Positions 24,842-33,467 of a stretch of 64,000 bases of DNA are shown here, one piece after another. A program made the translations under genes and the position numbers. The DNA is taken from NCBI GenBank assembly GCA_036525795.1, contig DATCZS010000148.1:6985-70984 (forward strand). The letters run 5' to 3'. The notes beneath the pieces are model-generated. The model was not told where the DNA came from. It saw nothing but the letters and a program-made list of their open reading frames with translations, and made no database searches. Within the stretch, counting starts at the first letter, position 1. Every line of letters starts with the position of its first letter. This stretch comes from DATCZS01 sp036525795 (GTDB lineage: Bacteria; Actinomycetota; Acidimicrobiia; Spongiisociales; ZC4RG35).

Positions 24842-25684
24842 TCATCCGATGGCGCGCCGGTAGAGGCGGACCGAAAGGGGGGCGAAGACCATCACCAGAG
24901 CCGCGATCCAGACGACCGAGGCGAAGAACAGCCCGGAGGTGGTGTGCTCGCCGAACAGGGCTCCCTCACCCAGGATGAGACCGCGCAAGGCGTTCGCCAC
25001 GACCGAGATCGGTTGATTGTCGGCGAAGACCCGCAGCCAGTCCGGCAGGGTCTGAGTGGGAACGAAGATCGAGCTGGCGAACACCAGCGGGAACAGCGGG
25101 AGGAAGCCGGCCGTCTGTGCCGTCTCGGGATCCTTCACGGCCAGCCCGATCGACGCCATCACCCACGAGAAGGCGTAGGCGAATGCGCCCGCCAGCGCCA
25201 ACGCGAGCGCAAAGTTCGCCAGGCCGTTCTGGAACCGGAAGCCGATCAGGAATCCGACCGTCATCATCAGCCCGATGACAAAGGCGTTTCGCAACAGGTC
25301 GGCCAGGGTCCGGCCGGCCAGCACCGCCGAGCGGGCCATGGGCAGGGAGCGGAAGCGATCGATCACTCCGGCCTGCAGGTCCGTGGCGAGGCCGATGGCC
25401 GTCTGGCTCGAACCGAACACCGCCACCTGGATGAGGAGCCCGGGCAGCAGCCAGTTGATGTACTCGCCTTTGGCCGCCGGTGGGAGGGCCAGGCCGATCG
25501 AGCCGCCGAAGACGTAGTTGAAGAGCAGCAGAAACATCACCGGCTGGATGGTGGCGAACACCAGCAGCTGGGGAAGCCGCACGTTGCGCAGCAGGTTGCG
25601 GCGGGTGATGACGAGGGTGTCCTTGATCGCGTGGGGCAGGGACACCCGGACCGAAGCGGTGCGGCGAGGTGCGTCGGCGGTCAT
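24842..25684 (-). CDS. ABC-2 type transporter permease (DrrB-like)
   Basis: A 280-residue permease with six predicted transmembrane helices; the family segments LLPGLLIQVAVFGSSQTAIGLATDL and DRFRSLPMARSAVLAGRTLAD are clear. It pairs with the DrrA-like ATPase, whose gene it overlaps by 4 nt. Such pairs export drugs, lipids or polyketides. No biosynthetic cluster lies nearby to identify the cargo. Confidence 0.93.
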   Translation of the reverse strand: MTADAPRRTASVRVSLPHAIKDTLVITRRNLLRNVRLPQLLVFATIQPVMFLLLFNYVFGGSIGLALPPAAKGEYINWLLPGLLIQVAVFGSSQTAIGLATDLQAGVIDRFRSLPMARSAVLAGRTLADLLRNAFVIGLMMTVGFLIGFRFQNGLANFALALALAGAFAYAFSWVMASIGLAVKDPETAQTAGFLPLFPLVFASSIFVPTQTLPDWLRVFADNQPISVVANALRGLILGEGALFGEHTTSGLFFASVVWIAALVMVFAPLSVRLYRRAIG

Positions 25685-26676
25685 GGGCGTCTCCTTCTCG
25701 AACCTGTCCTGGGCGGCGACCCTTGGGCGTCGCCCCCGCCCGCCGCGTGTCCGGTGAGGCTGAGGAAGACATCGTCGAGGGTCGGCTTGCGCAGCCCGAG
25801 GTCGTCGGGAACCAGTTCCAGCTCGTCGAGACGTCTCGTCACCTGGAGCAGCGTGGTCGCTCCGTCCTGGGCCGGGATCGTCATCCGTCCGGTGGCGGCG
25901 TCGAACGATGGATCGGCCCCTGCGACCGCCCTGAGGATCTGGGCGGCGGCCGGCCGATCGGCGTCGGGGACGACCATCTGGACCACCGATCCACCCACCT
26001 TGTCCTTGAGCTCATCCGACGTCCCCTCGGTGATGAGCCGGCCGTCGTCGATCACTCCGATCTTCGCTGCGAGCTGGTCGGCTTCATCGAGGTACTGGGT
26101 GGTGAGCACGATCGTGGCGCCGTCGGCGACCAGCTCGTTGATCAGGTCCCAGATGTCGATGCGGGATCGAGGGTCGATGCCCGTGGTGGGCTCATCGAGG
26201 AAGAGGACCTTCGGCCTGCCGACCATGGCGGCGGCGACATCGAGTCGGCGCCGCATTCCTCCCGAGTATGTGCGCACGAGCCGGTTGGCGGCCTCGGTCA
26301 GATGGATGCGTTCCAGGATGTCGATCGTCCGGCGCCGGGACTCCGCCGCCGAGAGGTTGTACAGGCGACCGATCATCTCCACGTTCTCGCGCCCGGTGAG
26401 GTACTCGTCGAGTGCGGCGGCCTGGCCTGCCAGTCCGATGAGGTCGCGGGCCGCCCGCGGGTCGGCGATGACGTCGACCCCGGCGACTTCGGCGGACCCC
26501 GAGTCGGGCCGGAGCAGGGTGGTGAGCACCCGGATCAGCGTTGTCTTGCCCGCTCCGTTGGGGCCGAGCAATCCGTAGATGATGCCGGGTTCCACTTCCA
26601 GCGAGACGCCGTCGAGCGCCCGGACGGCGCCGAACGTCTTGACGACGTCGTGGGCGCGGACGATCGGTCGGGACAT
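25681..26676 (-). CDS. daunorubicin-resistance-type ABC transporter ATP-binding protein (DrrA-like)
   Basis: A 331-residue ATPase with Walker A GPNGAGKTT, signature TYSGGMRRRLDVA, Walker B VLFLDEPTTGIDP and the DrrA C-terminal extension of about 90 residues ending in KPTLDDVFLSLTGH. The downstream permease is encoded with a 4-nt overlap. CTGGAG lies 6 nt before ATG 26676, and a candidate -10 TATTGT lies at 26717-26722, so this gene has a normal leader, unlike many neighbours. Confidence 0.94.
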   Translation of the reverse strand: MSRPIVRAHDVVKTFGAVRALDGVSLEVEPGIIYGLLGPNGAGKTTLIRVLTTLLRPDSGSAEVAGVDVIADPRAARDLIGLAGQAAALDEYLTGRENVEMIGRLYNLSAAESRRRTIDILERIHLTEAANRLVRTYSGGMRRRLDVAAAMVGRPKVLFLDEPTTGIDPRSRIDIWDLINELVADGATIVLTTQYLDEADQLAAKIGVIDDGRLITEGTSDELKDKVGGSVVQMVVPDADRPAAAQILRAVAGADPSFDAATGRMTIPAQDGATTLLQVTRRLDELELVPDDLGLRKPTLDDVFLSLTGHAAGGGDAQGSPPRTGSRRRRP

Positions 26677-26768
26677 CGGGAACTCCAGCGGGGGTGGCGG
26701 TGCGGCGTTGGCCTGAACAATAGGACGGTTCGGATACCTCGGAGGCGGGGTCCCGCCGTCGTCCGCCC

Positions 26769-27848
26769 TCAGGCGTGGCGCCGTCCGTCGGCGAGGGTGA
26801 GCAGGTGCCGGGCACCTTCTCCCAGGATCGAGAATCGATCGTCCCGGGTCTGGCCGCGCAGCCAGCGGATGTAGATCTGCTGGAGGACCGCGGCCAGCTT
26901 GAACGTCCCGAACACGACGTACCAGTCGATGACACCGGGGTCGGTGCCGGTGAGTCCCACATACCGGTCGATGGCGGTGCGTCGATCCATGAACCCCGCA
27001 ACGTGGGTTGGCATGGGATTCAGGGTGGCGGGGATCTCACCAGGGTCGTACCAGACGGCCATCAGCGTCCCCAGGTCGGCGAGCGGATCGCCTCTGGTGC
27101 ACATGTCCCAGTCGTAGACCGCAACGCATCGCCCGGGGTCGTCCCCGGCAACCGCCATGTTGTCGAGTCGCCAGTCGTTGTGCACCAGGGTGGTGCGCGC
27201 CGACCGGGGGCGGGTCCTGCCCAGCCACTCGGCGAGATCGTCTGCGAGGCGGTTCTCCTCGTGGGCGGCTCTCTGCCAGCGTTCGATCCACCCTTCCACC
27301 TGACGCTCGAGGAAGCCGTCAGGGCGCCCGAGATCGCCGAGACCGGCGGCGGTCGGATCCACCGCGTGAAACTCGGCCAGCGTGTCGACCACGACCTCGG
27401 ACAGCTTGCGGTTGGCGACCGGGTCGTCTCCTCCGCCGAATGCGGGCGGGACCACGTTCTGGACCACCACCCCTCCGAGCCGCTGCATCACGAAGAACGG
27501 GGCGCCGATCACCCCGGCGTCGTCGCAGTAGACGTATGCCTGCGCTGCCTTGGGAAACGCCTGCCACAACGTCGACAGCACCCTGTACTCGCGCGCCATG
27601 TCGTGGGATCCGGGAGCCACGGGGCCGAGCGGTGGCCGCCGCAGGACGTACTCGGTCGGTTCCGGCCCTTCGCCGAAGGCGAGGAGGTAGGTCAGGTTGG
27701 CCTTGCCCCGTCCGAACTGCCGCACGGTGAGAGGCTGATCCGACCCGGGGAGCCTGCCCCGGATCCACTCGGCGAGCCGGCGCTCGTCGAACCGCTCGTC
27801 CTCGCGGACGTCGATCAGTTCGGGGACGATCGCCGGATCCGGGCTCAT
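26769..27848 (-). CDS. aminoglycoside-phosphotransferase-fold protein (ACAD10/11-like)
   Basis: A 359-residue kinase-fold protein. The catalytic loop VHNDWRLDNM and metal-binding DWDMCTRGDPLADLG are those of the APH family; GRGKANLTYLL and EYVLRRPPLGPVAPGSHDM are typical of the branch fused to or encoded with acyl-CoA dehydrogenases (ACAD10/ACAD11), which phosphorylate 4-hydroxyacyl-CoAs. An acyl-CoA dehydrogenase gene lies 2 kb away, but not in an operon with it. Antibiotic resistance is unlikely. I start at ATG 27848 because the leaderless -10 TACCCT ends 6 nt upstream. Confidence 0.88.
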   Translation of the reverse strand: MSPDPAIVPELIDVREDERFDERRLAEWIRGRLPGSDQPLTVRQFGRGKANLTYLLAFGEGPEPTEYVLRRPPLGPVAPGSHDMAREYRVLSTLWQAFPKAAQAYVYCDDAGVIGAPFFVMQRLGGVVVQNVVPPAFGGGDDPVANRKLSEVVVDTLAEFHAVDPTAAGLGDLGRPDGFLERQVEGWIERWQRAAHEENRLADDLAEWLGRTRPRSARTTLVHNDWRLDNMAVAGDDPGRCVAVYDWDMCTRGDPLADLGTLMAVWYDPGEIPATLNPMPTHVAGFMDRRTAIDRYVGLTGTDPGVIDWYVVFGTFKLAAVLQQIYIRWLRGQTRDDRFSILGEGARHLLTLADGRRHA

Positions 27849-27854
27849 GCGCCG

Positions 27855-27864
27855 AGGGTACCCT
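27855..27864. promoter_or_regulatory. symmetric bidirectional promoter: two TACCCT -10 elements sharing TA
   Basis: The centre of the perfect palindrome GAGGGTACCCTC (27854-27865) reads TACCCT on both strands (27859-27864 plus, 27860-27855 minus). Each copy ends 6 nt before a start codon: GTG 27871 rightward and ATG 27848 leftward. The two starts are only 22 bp apart, so one symmetric element appears to serve two leaderless genes. Confidence 0.6.
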
Positions 27865-27870
27865 CCCGCC

Positions 27871-29544
27871 GTGGCCTTGCCCTTCGACATCAGCGACCGG
27901 TACGTCTCCGACCTGGCGCACGCGTTTGCGCCTCTCGCAACGATGCTCGGGGTTCCCGGACTCGATGACCGATGGATGGACCTGTCACCCGGCGGCCGCG
28001 CCCTGGTCGCCGAGATTCACGCCTCCGCCCGCGACTCCATGGCCCCGCATCTCGATCACCCGGACGCCGATCAGGCGCTCGCCGCCCAGGTGGTGCACGG
28101 ATATGCGAAGGGCCGGGTCGAGGAGTTCGAGCTCGGTGATGTGTATCGCGATCTCGCTCACGTTTCCTGCAGCTTCGAGTACTTCCGGGATCTCTTCGAT
28201 CTCATGGATCCGACCTCGGTGGAGGGCGTCGAACCGATCATCGAACGACTGGACAGGGTGGCCGGGGCATACGCCGGCTACCGGGAGGGTCTCGAACACG
28301 GGATCGCCAACGGATGGGTGGCGGCGGAACGGCAGGTGCGTTCGGTGATCTCTCAGGCGCAGGCGCTGGGCGGAACGGGATCGGCGTATCACCAACTCGT
28401 CGCCCGGGCCGTGGAATCCGCGATCCCCTCCGCGATGGTCGACCGCCTGGCCCGAGCGGTGGAGATCGCCAGGGGCGAGGCGAGCCAGTTCTCGGAGTGG
28501 CTCGCAACCCGGTACCTCCCGCATGCAGACGTCGCCGACGGCGTCGGCCGGGAGCGGTTCGTGCGGCGCGCCAGGGCGTTCCTCGGCGCCGACCTCGACG
28601 TGGAGGAGACGTATGCATGGGGATGGAGCGAGATCGGCGCCCTGCGGGCCGAGATGCTCCGCGTCGGCGCACAGATCGACCCGAACGCCTCCATCCCCGA
28701 ACTCGCCCACCGTCTCGAGACCGATCCGGCGCTGGCGGCTCACAGCCTCGAGGAGTTTCTGCAGTTCGTGGGCGGCCGCCTCGACCGGGCACTGGCCGAG
28801 CTGGACGGAGCCCACTTCGACGTTCCCCCCCCGATCAGGTCGGTGGACGTGAAGGCGGGGCCGGCGGGTGCGCCGCCCGGCGCGTACTACGTCGATTCCT
28901 CCGAAGACTTCTCCCGACCGGGGACGGTGTACTACTCGGTGGGGACCCGGACGTCGTTCCCGCTCTATCAGGAGGTCTCGACCGCCTACCACGAGGGGTT
29001 CCCCGGCCATCACCTCGAGATCGGGATCGCCAAGGTGAACGCCGCCCGGCTGTCGAGGGCCCAGCGGGGGCTCATCTGGTACCCGGGGTTCGGCGAAGGG
29101 TGGGCGCTCTACGCCGAGCGGCTCATGGACGAGCTCGGCTTCTTCGAACGGCCCGAATACCGGTTCGGCTACCTGGCGAGCCAGCTGTTCCGAGCCTCCA
29201 GGGTGGTGATCGACATCGGCCTCCATCTGGGCCTGCTGCTGGATGCGGGTTCGCCCCTCGAACCCGGCTCTGCGTGGAGCCCGGAGCTGGGCGCGAAGTT
29301 CCTCCGCGAGGTCGCCCTCCAGCCGCCGGCCGATGCCGCCAGTGAGGTCGACCGGTATCTGGGCTGGCCGGCGCAGGCGATCAGCTACAAGGTGGGCGAG
29401 CGCGAGATCCTGTCGATTCGAGAAGAGATCCGGGCCAGGGACGGAGCCTCTTTCGATCTGAAGGCGTTCCACTCGATGGTGTTGTCCGGTGGGAACCTGC
29501 CGCTGGACGTGCTGCGAGCACGGGCGACCGGCGTCCGCCGCTGA
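27871..29544 (+). CDS. DUF885-family putative metallopeptidase
   Basis: A 557-residue protein of the DUF885 family. The zinc-peptidase-like motif YHEGFPGHHLE, PGFGEGWALYAERL and the C-terminal GWPAQAISYKVGEREI are family hallmarks. No signal peptide or membrane helix is seen, so it is predicted cytoplasmic. Substrates of this family are largely unknown. I start at GTG 27871, which fits the symmetric promoter; the open frame begins 8 codons earlier at an ATG lying inside the divergent gene. Confidence 0.9.
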   Translation: MALPFDISDRYVSDLAHAFAPLATMLGVPGLDDRWMDLSPGGRALVAEIHASARDSMAPHLDHPDADQALAAQVVHGYAKGRVEEFELGDVYRDLAHVSCSFEYFRDLFDLMDPTSVEGVEPIIERLDRVAGAYAGYREGLEHGIANGWVAAERQVRSVISQAQALGGTGSAYHQLVARAVESAIPSAMVDRLARAVEIARGEASQFSEWLATRYLPHADVADGVGRERFVRRARAFLGADLDVEETYAWGWSEIGALRAEMLRVGAQIDPNASIPELAHRLETDPALAAHSLEEFLQFVGGRLDRALAELDGAHFDVPPPIRSVDVKAGPAGAPPGAYYVDSSEDFSRPGTVYYSVGTRTSFPLYQEVSTAYHEGFPGHHLEIGIAKVNAARLSRAQRGLIWYPGFGEGWALYAERLMDELGFFERPEYRFGYLASQLFRASRVVIDIGLHLGLLLDAGSPLEPGSAWSPELGAKFLREVALQPPADAASEVDRYLGWPAQAISYKVGEREILSIREEIRARDGASFDLKAFHSMVLSGGNLPLDVLRARATGVRR

Positions 29545-29555
29545 CCGGCGCGGCC

Positions 29556-30797
29556 TCAGCAGCCGCTGGAGCGAAGTGTCGGGTAGGGGTTCACGGGACT
29601 GCCCGCAACGTGGATCTCGAAGTGCACGTGCGGTGAAGACCCGATGGCGTTGCCCGAGTCGCCGATGTAGCCGATCACGTCCCCGGCTCGGACCTGGCCA
29701 CCTGCGCCGAACGCGTCCATGTGGGTTCCGATGTAGAGGTTGCCGTCTTCGCCTTCCAGCCAGAACTGGAGCCCGCCGATGGTCCCTGTCCGCTGCGTCA
29801 GCGTTCCTCCCACCGGGGCCCTGATCTCGGTGCCTCGCGGGGCGAAGAGGTCGTTGCCCTGGTGGAACCGACCACCGGAGCGGGGGAATCCCCAGTCGTT
29901 GAAATAGCGGGCACCGGTGACGGGACACACCCATCCGACCCCGGGCACTTCGAGCGACAGGCCGATCTGGATCAGATTGGGATTGGCGATCCCGTTGCGT
30001 TCGGTCAGGTCCGCCAGCGTCGTGCCGTAGGCGCCGGCGATCCCCGACAGCGTTTCTCCCGCAGCCACGAGGTGGATGCCGGTGGTCGGCATCGAGGCGA
30101 TCACCGGGTCGACAGCCCGGTCGGAGACGACCAGCGTGGCTCCCGAGTAGATCACGTTGGTGTTGGTGATCCCGTTGGCAGACGCCAGTGCCGAGGCGCT
30201 GATGCCGTACTTCCGTGCGATCCCCGCCAGCGACTCACCGGGCTGGACGACGTGGGTGACGGTCGCCACCTTCGGGGGGTCGGGCTGCTCGCCGGCGACG
30301 GGGGATGCGCCGCCCGCGGGGGCGGGGTCGTCGCCGGAAGGAGGCTGCTCGCCGGCCGGCGCCCCCCGGGGGGGAGCCGCCGCCCCCTGGGAGGGGATCG
30401 CCAGAACCTGGCCGACGTAGATGCGGTTGGGATTGCGGAGCCCGTTGACCTCGGCGATGCCCGCCACGGTGGAACCGTGGCGAACGGCGATCGACGCCAG
30501 GGTGTCTCCGAATGCGACGGTGTAGGAAGCCGGCGGCCGGTCGTCCCCCCCGGGGATGACGAGGGTCTGTCCGATCCTGATCAGATTGGGGTTGGAGATG
30601 GCGTTCGCCTCTGCCAGCGCCGCCACCGTCGTGCCGTTGTCGGCGGCGATGCGCGCCAGGGTGTCGCCGGGGCGGACCTCGTACGAGGCGGAGGCCACCC
30701 CGACCATGATCAACGCGAGGGCTCCCGCCCCGAGCGCGCGGAAACGACGTCGGCGATGGGTCGAATTCTCCGAAGACTCGGCTCTGACTGCGGGCAT
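29556..30797 (-). CDS. LysM-repeat M23 peptidase-like cell-wall protein
   Basis: A 413-residue exported protein: basic N-terminus, one hydrophobic segment (about 20-38), four LysM repeats (beginning YEVRPGDTL, YTVAFGDTL, HVVQPGESL and HLVAAGETL), a Pro/Gly/Ala linker between repeats 2 and 3, and a C-terminal LytM/M23 domain. The zinc ligands are present (HQGNDLF and HVHFEIH), so it may be an active endopeptidase that cuts peptidoglycan cross-links. LysM domains bind glycan strands. I start at ATG 30797, preceded by GAGAGAG; an upstream GTG at 30842 would extend the cytoplasmic tail by 15 residues. Confidence 0.93.
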   Translation of the reverse strand: MPAVRAESSENSTHRRRRFRALGAGALALIMVGVASASYEVRPGDTLARIAADNGTTVAALAEANAISNPNLIRIGQTLVIPGGDDRPPASYTVAFGDTLASIAVRHGSTVAGIAEVNGLRNPNRIYVGQVLAIPSQGAAAPPRGAPAGEQPPSGDDPAPAGGASPVAGEQPDPPKVATVTHVVQPGESLAGIARKYGISASALASANGITNTNVIYSGATLVVSDRAVDPVIASMPTTGIHLVAAGETLSGIAGAYGTTLADLTERNGIANPNLIQIGLSLEVPGVGWVCPVTGARYFNDWGFPRSGGRFHQGNDLFAPRGTEIRAPVGGTLTQRTGTIGGLQFWLEGEDGNLYIGTHMDAFGAGGQVRAGDVIGYIGDSGNAIGSSPHVHFEIHVAGSPVNPYPTLRSSGC

Positions 30798-30929
30798 GCT
30801 CTCTCTCGAGATGCCCCTGACTCCGTCCAGTCGAGAAGTCACACTACAGGATGTTCCTCGCGAATTCGAGGCTTCACCCCAGCTCGCGGTGAGCCGTGCC
30901 GGGCGGAGCCTCGGCGGCGGACCCCGGGG

Positions 30930-31961
30930 CTAGGCGCCCGCAGCCGCCCGGACCCGCAGCTGACCGCAGGCGGCGTCGATGTCCCGACCCCGGGTGTCCC
31001 GGATGGTGACGTTCACCCCGAGGTCCCGCAGCCGTTCGGCGAACCGCTCGATGGCAGGACGCCCGGACGGTCGGTCCGGCGAGAGAGGGGTCGGGTTCAT
31101 CGCGATGAGATTGACGTGGGCGCGGAGGCGCCGGGCGATGGGCGCCAGCGTCTCGGCCTGCTCGACGGTGTCGTTCACCCCGTCGAGCATGGTCCACTCG
31201 AGCGAGACCCGTCTGCGCTTCTTGGCGAAGTAGTGGGCGGCGGCGGCCTCCAGCCTGGCCAGCGGGTACCGGCGGTTGATGGGGATGAGTCGGGAGCGCA
31301 GGTCGTCGTCGGCGGCATGCAGGCTTATCGCCAGATTGACCGGCCATGGCTCCTCGGCCAGGCGGAGGATGCCCGGCACCACGCCGACGGTGGAGACGGT
31401 CAGCGAACGGGCGGAGATCCCCATGACCTCGACGATGCGGCGGATGGACTCGCGCACCCTGTCGTAGTTGGCGAGGGGCTCTCCCATGCCCATGTACACG
31501 ATGTTGGTGACGTGATCGGGGGCGCCCGGCATCCCTTCGGCGCGCAGGAACGCCTGCGCCCAGGCAACCTGTGCCACGATCTCGCCCGCTTCGAGATGGC
31601 GCTCGAAGCCGAACTGCCCGGTGGCACAGAAGGTACAGCCGAGCGCGCATCCCGCCTGACTGGACAGGCACAGCGTGGTGCGATCGGGATACCCCATCAG
31701 CACCGACTCGATCGCGGCGCCGTCGGGCGCCCGGAAGAGCCACTTGCGGGTGGTGCCGCCGTCTGCGACCTGTTCCAGTTCCAGTTCGAAAGGCCACAGC
31801 CGGCCCGCCAGTTCGTCCCGCAGGTCGGCAGGGAGGTTGGTCATGTCTCCGGGATCGAACACTGGCGTGTCGTACAGCCACGACCGCAACTGGTCGGCTC
31901 GATAGCCGGGGTGGTCGCCGAGAAGCTCTCCCAGGGCGTCCGGATCGTGGAGATACAGCAC
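30930..31961 (-). CDS. rlmN: 23S rRNA (adenine-2503-C2) / tRNA methyltransferase RlmN
   Basis: A radical SAM enzyme of 343 residues that methylates A2503 of 23S rRNA and A37 of some tRNAs. It has the 4Fe-4S motif CALGCTFC, the SAM-binding MGMGEPLANYD, and the second catalytic cysteine near the C-terminus in DIDAACGQL. I start at GTG 31961: the preceding helix-hairpin-helix gene ends at 31966, leaving a 4-nt gap typical of an operon. The frame runs upstream another 33 codons inside that gene without similarity. Confidence 0.95.
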   Translation of the reverse strand: MLYLHDPDALGELLGDHPGYRADQLRSWLYDTPVFDPGDMTNLPADLRDELAGRLWPFELELEQVADGGTTRKWLFRAPDGAAIESVLMGYPDRTTLCLSSQAGCALGCTFCATGQFGFERHLEAGEIVAQVAWAQAFLRAEGMPGAPDHVTNIVYMGMGEPLANYDRVRESIRRIVEVMGISARSLTVSTVGVVPGILRLAEEPWPVNLAISLHAADDDLRSRLIPINRRYPLARLEAAAAHYFAKKRRRVSLEWTMLDGVNDTVEQAETLAPIARRLRAHVNLIAMNPTPLSPDRPSGRPAIERFAERLRDLGVNVTIRDTRGRDIDAACGQLRVRAAAGA

Positions 31962-31965
31962 TCGT

Positions 31966-32313
31966 TCAGCCGGTGACGAACGTCGAGGCCTGCACGACCC
32001 AGTCCTCGGCCCGGGAGGCAGGGACACCGGCGAGCTCCGCCACCCGATCGACCCCGGCACCTGCCAGGTCGCCGAAGGTCAGGATCCCGCCGCCCGCGAG
32101 TCGCTCGGAGAACACGGGTCCGATTCCCGTGATAGCGGTGAGGTCGTCCGGGGAGCTCACCGCGGGCGGGGGAGCCGACGGGGGTGTCACCACGCGGAAG
32201 CGAGGCGGTTCGGGTTCGCGCGGGGCGGTGATCGAGATGAGGCGATCGCGCATGGCCCACACCACTGCCGCGACCCCGCCCACCACTCCGAGGATGCGCG
32301 CCAATCGTTTCAC
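31966..32313 (-). CDS. small membrane-anchored helix-hairpin-helix protein
   Basis: A 115-residue protein with one N-terminal transmembrane helix (about 5-20), a Pro-rich linker, and a C-terminal domain with two helix-hairpin-helix-like motifs (LTAITGIGPVFSERLAGGGI and the following DRVAELAGV). Such domains bind DNA or proteins in the DUF4332/SAP-like group. It lies 4 nt before rlmN and shares its promoter, a leaderless TAGCAT 7 nt before GTG 32313. The function is unknown. Confidence 0.8.
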   Translation of the reverse strand: MKRLARILGVVGGVAAVVWAMRDRLISITAPREPEPPRFRVVTPPSAPPPAVSSPDDLTAITGIGPVFSERLAGGGILTFGDLAGAGVDRVAELAGVPASRAEDWVVQASTFVTG

Positions 32314-32320
32314 GAGGTGA

Positions 32321-32326
32321 ATGCTA
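32321..32326 (-). promoter_or_regulatory. -10 element TAGCAT of a likely leaderless HHH-rlmN promoter
   Basis: On the minus strand TAGCAT ends 7 nt before GTG 32313. Confidence 0.45.
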
Positions 32327-32444
32327 CCCCGGGGCGACGGTCGTGCCCGCCCTCTCCCGGCGGTTCCCGGACGAAGGGCGTCTCGGGGCCGGGTCTCGAC
32401 CGAGACCGGCGACGGGTACCGTGGACGTCTGGAGGACCCGCATC

Positions 32445-33458
32445 ATGAAGATCGACTTCTACTTCCCTCCCCAGCCGGTATCGGCTGCTCCGGCGGCCGC
32501 GCTCCGCGCCAGGGAGCTGGGCTTCGACGGCTTCTTCACCGCCGAGACGGCGCACGATCCGTTCCTTCCGCTGGCGGCGGCGGCCATCGCCCAGCCCGAC
32601 CTTGACCTCGGCACGGCCATCTCGGTGGCGTTCCCCCGCTCTCCGATGGTCATGGCGCAGACCGCCTGGGACCTGGCCGGCCTCACGAACGGCCGCTTCA
32701 TCCTGGGACTCGGAACCCAGGTCAAGGCCCACATCGTGCGGCGATTCGGCATGGAGTGGACGAATGCCGCCGGGCGCATGCGCGACTACATCGGTGCGCT
32801 GCGGGCGGTGTGGGACTCCTTCCAGACCGGAGAGCCGCTGCGCTACCGGAGCGAGCACTACACGCTGTCGCTGCTCACCCCGTTCTTCGCCCCCGAGCCG
32901 ATGGAGTGGGCGGACATCCCGGTTGCCATCGCCGGGGTGGGCCCGGGTCTGTCCCGGCTCGCCGGTGAGGTGTGCGACGGATTCCACGTTCACCCCTTCC
33001 ACACCGTGCGCTATCTCGACGAGGTGGTCGTACCCAACGTCGCCGCCGGGGCGGTTGCGGCCGGTCGCAGTCCACAGCACGTGGATCTGATCTCCACGGT
33101 GTTCGTGGTCACCGGCCGCGACGAGGCGGAGATGCAGCGCACGCGCGAGTCGGTGCGCGCCCAGATCGCCTTCTACGCATCGACCCCCTCGTACCGGGTG
33201 GTGCTGGATGTGCACGGCTGGGACTTCGGGGACGAGTTGAACGCGCTCAGCCGCCGCGGGGCGTGGCAGGAGATGGCGGCGCTGGTCCCCGATGAGGTCC
33301 TCGACGAGGTGGCGGTGGTCGCACCCGTCGACGAGGTCGGGTCGGCGATCAAGGCCCGCTACGGGGACCGGCTTGCCCGCGTCGGCTACTACACGCCGCC
33401 AGGCGGCGTCTCGCTGTCCGACGGCGAGCTGAGCGGCATCGTCGCCGACACCCGGTGA
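32445..33458 (+). CDS. F420-dependent LLM-class oxidoreductase (TIGR03617-like)
   Basis: A 337-residue TIM-barrel oxidoreductase of the luciferase-like group that uses coenzyme F420 in Actinobacteria. DGFFTAETAHDPFLPL, FILGLGTQVKAHI, and the C-terminal APVDEVGSAIKARY fit the group. GGAGG (32431-32435) stands 9 nt before ATG 32445, and a -10 TACCGT lies at 32417-32422, so this gene has a normal short leader. The substrate is unknown. It converges on the gamma-glutamyltransferase gene; the two stop codons sit in TGAGC-CGGCC-GCTCA, a 5 bp inverted repeat. Confidence 0.9.
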   Translation: MKIDFYFPPQPVSAAPAAALRARELGFDGFFTAETAHDPFLPLAAAAIAQPDLDLGTAISVAFPRSPMVMAQTAWDLAGLTNGRFILGLGTQVKAHIVRRFGMEWTNAAGRMRDYIGALRAVWDSFQTGEPLRYRSEHYTLSLLTPFFAPEPMEWADIPVAIAGVGPGLSRLAGEVCDGFHVHPFHTVRYLDEVVVPNVAAGAVAAGRSPQHVDLISTVFVVTGRDEAEMQRTRESVRAQIAFYASTPSYRVVLDVHGWDFGDELNALSRRGAWQEMAALVPDEVLDEVAVVAPVDEVGSAIKARYGDRLARVGYYTPPGGVSLSDGELSGIVADTR

Positions 33459-33467
33459 GCCGGCCGC

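Noticed and set aside
26769..27848. Aminoglycoside resistance gene (APH fold) and, at 23128-23640, phosphinothricin resistance.
   Set aside because: Both belong to large families whose members mostly act on metabolic substrates; the surrounding genes give no resistance context.
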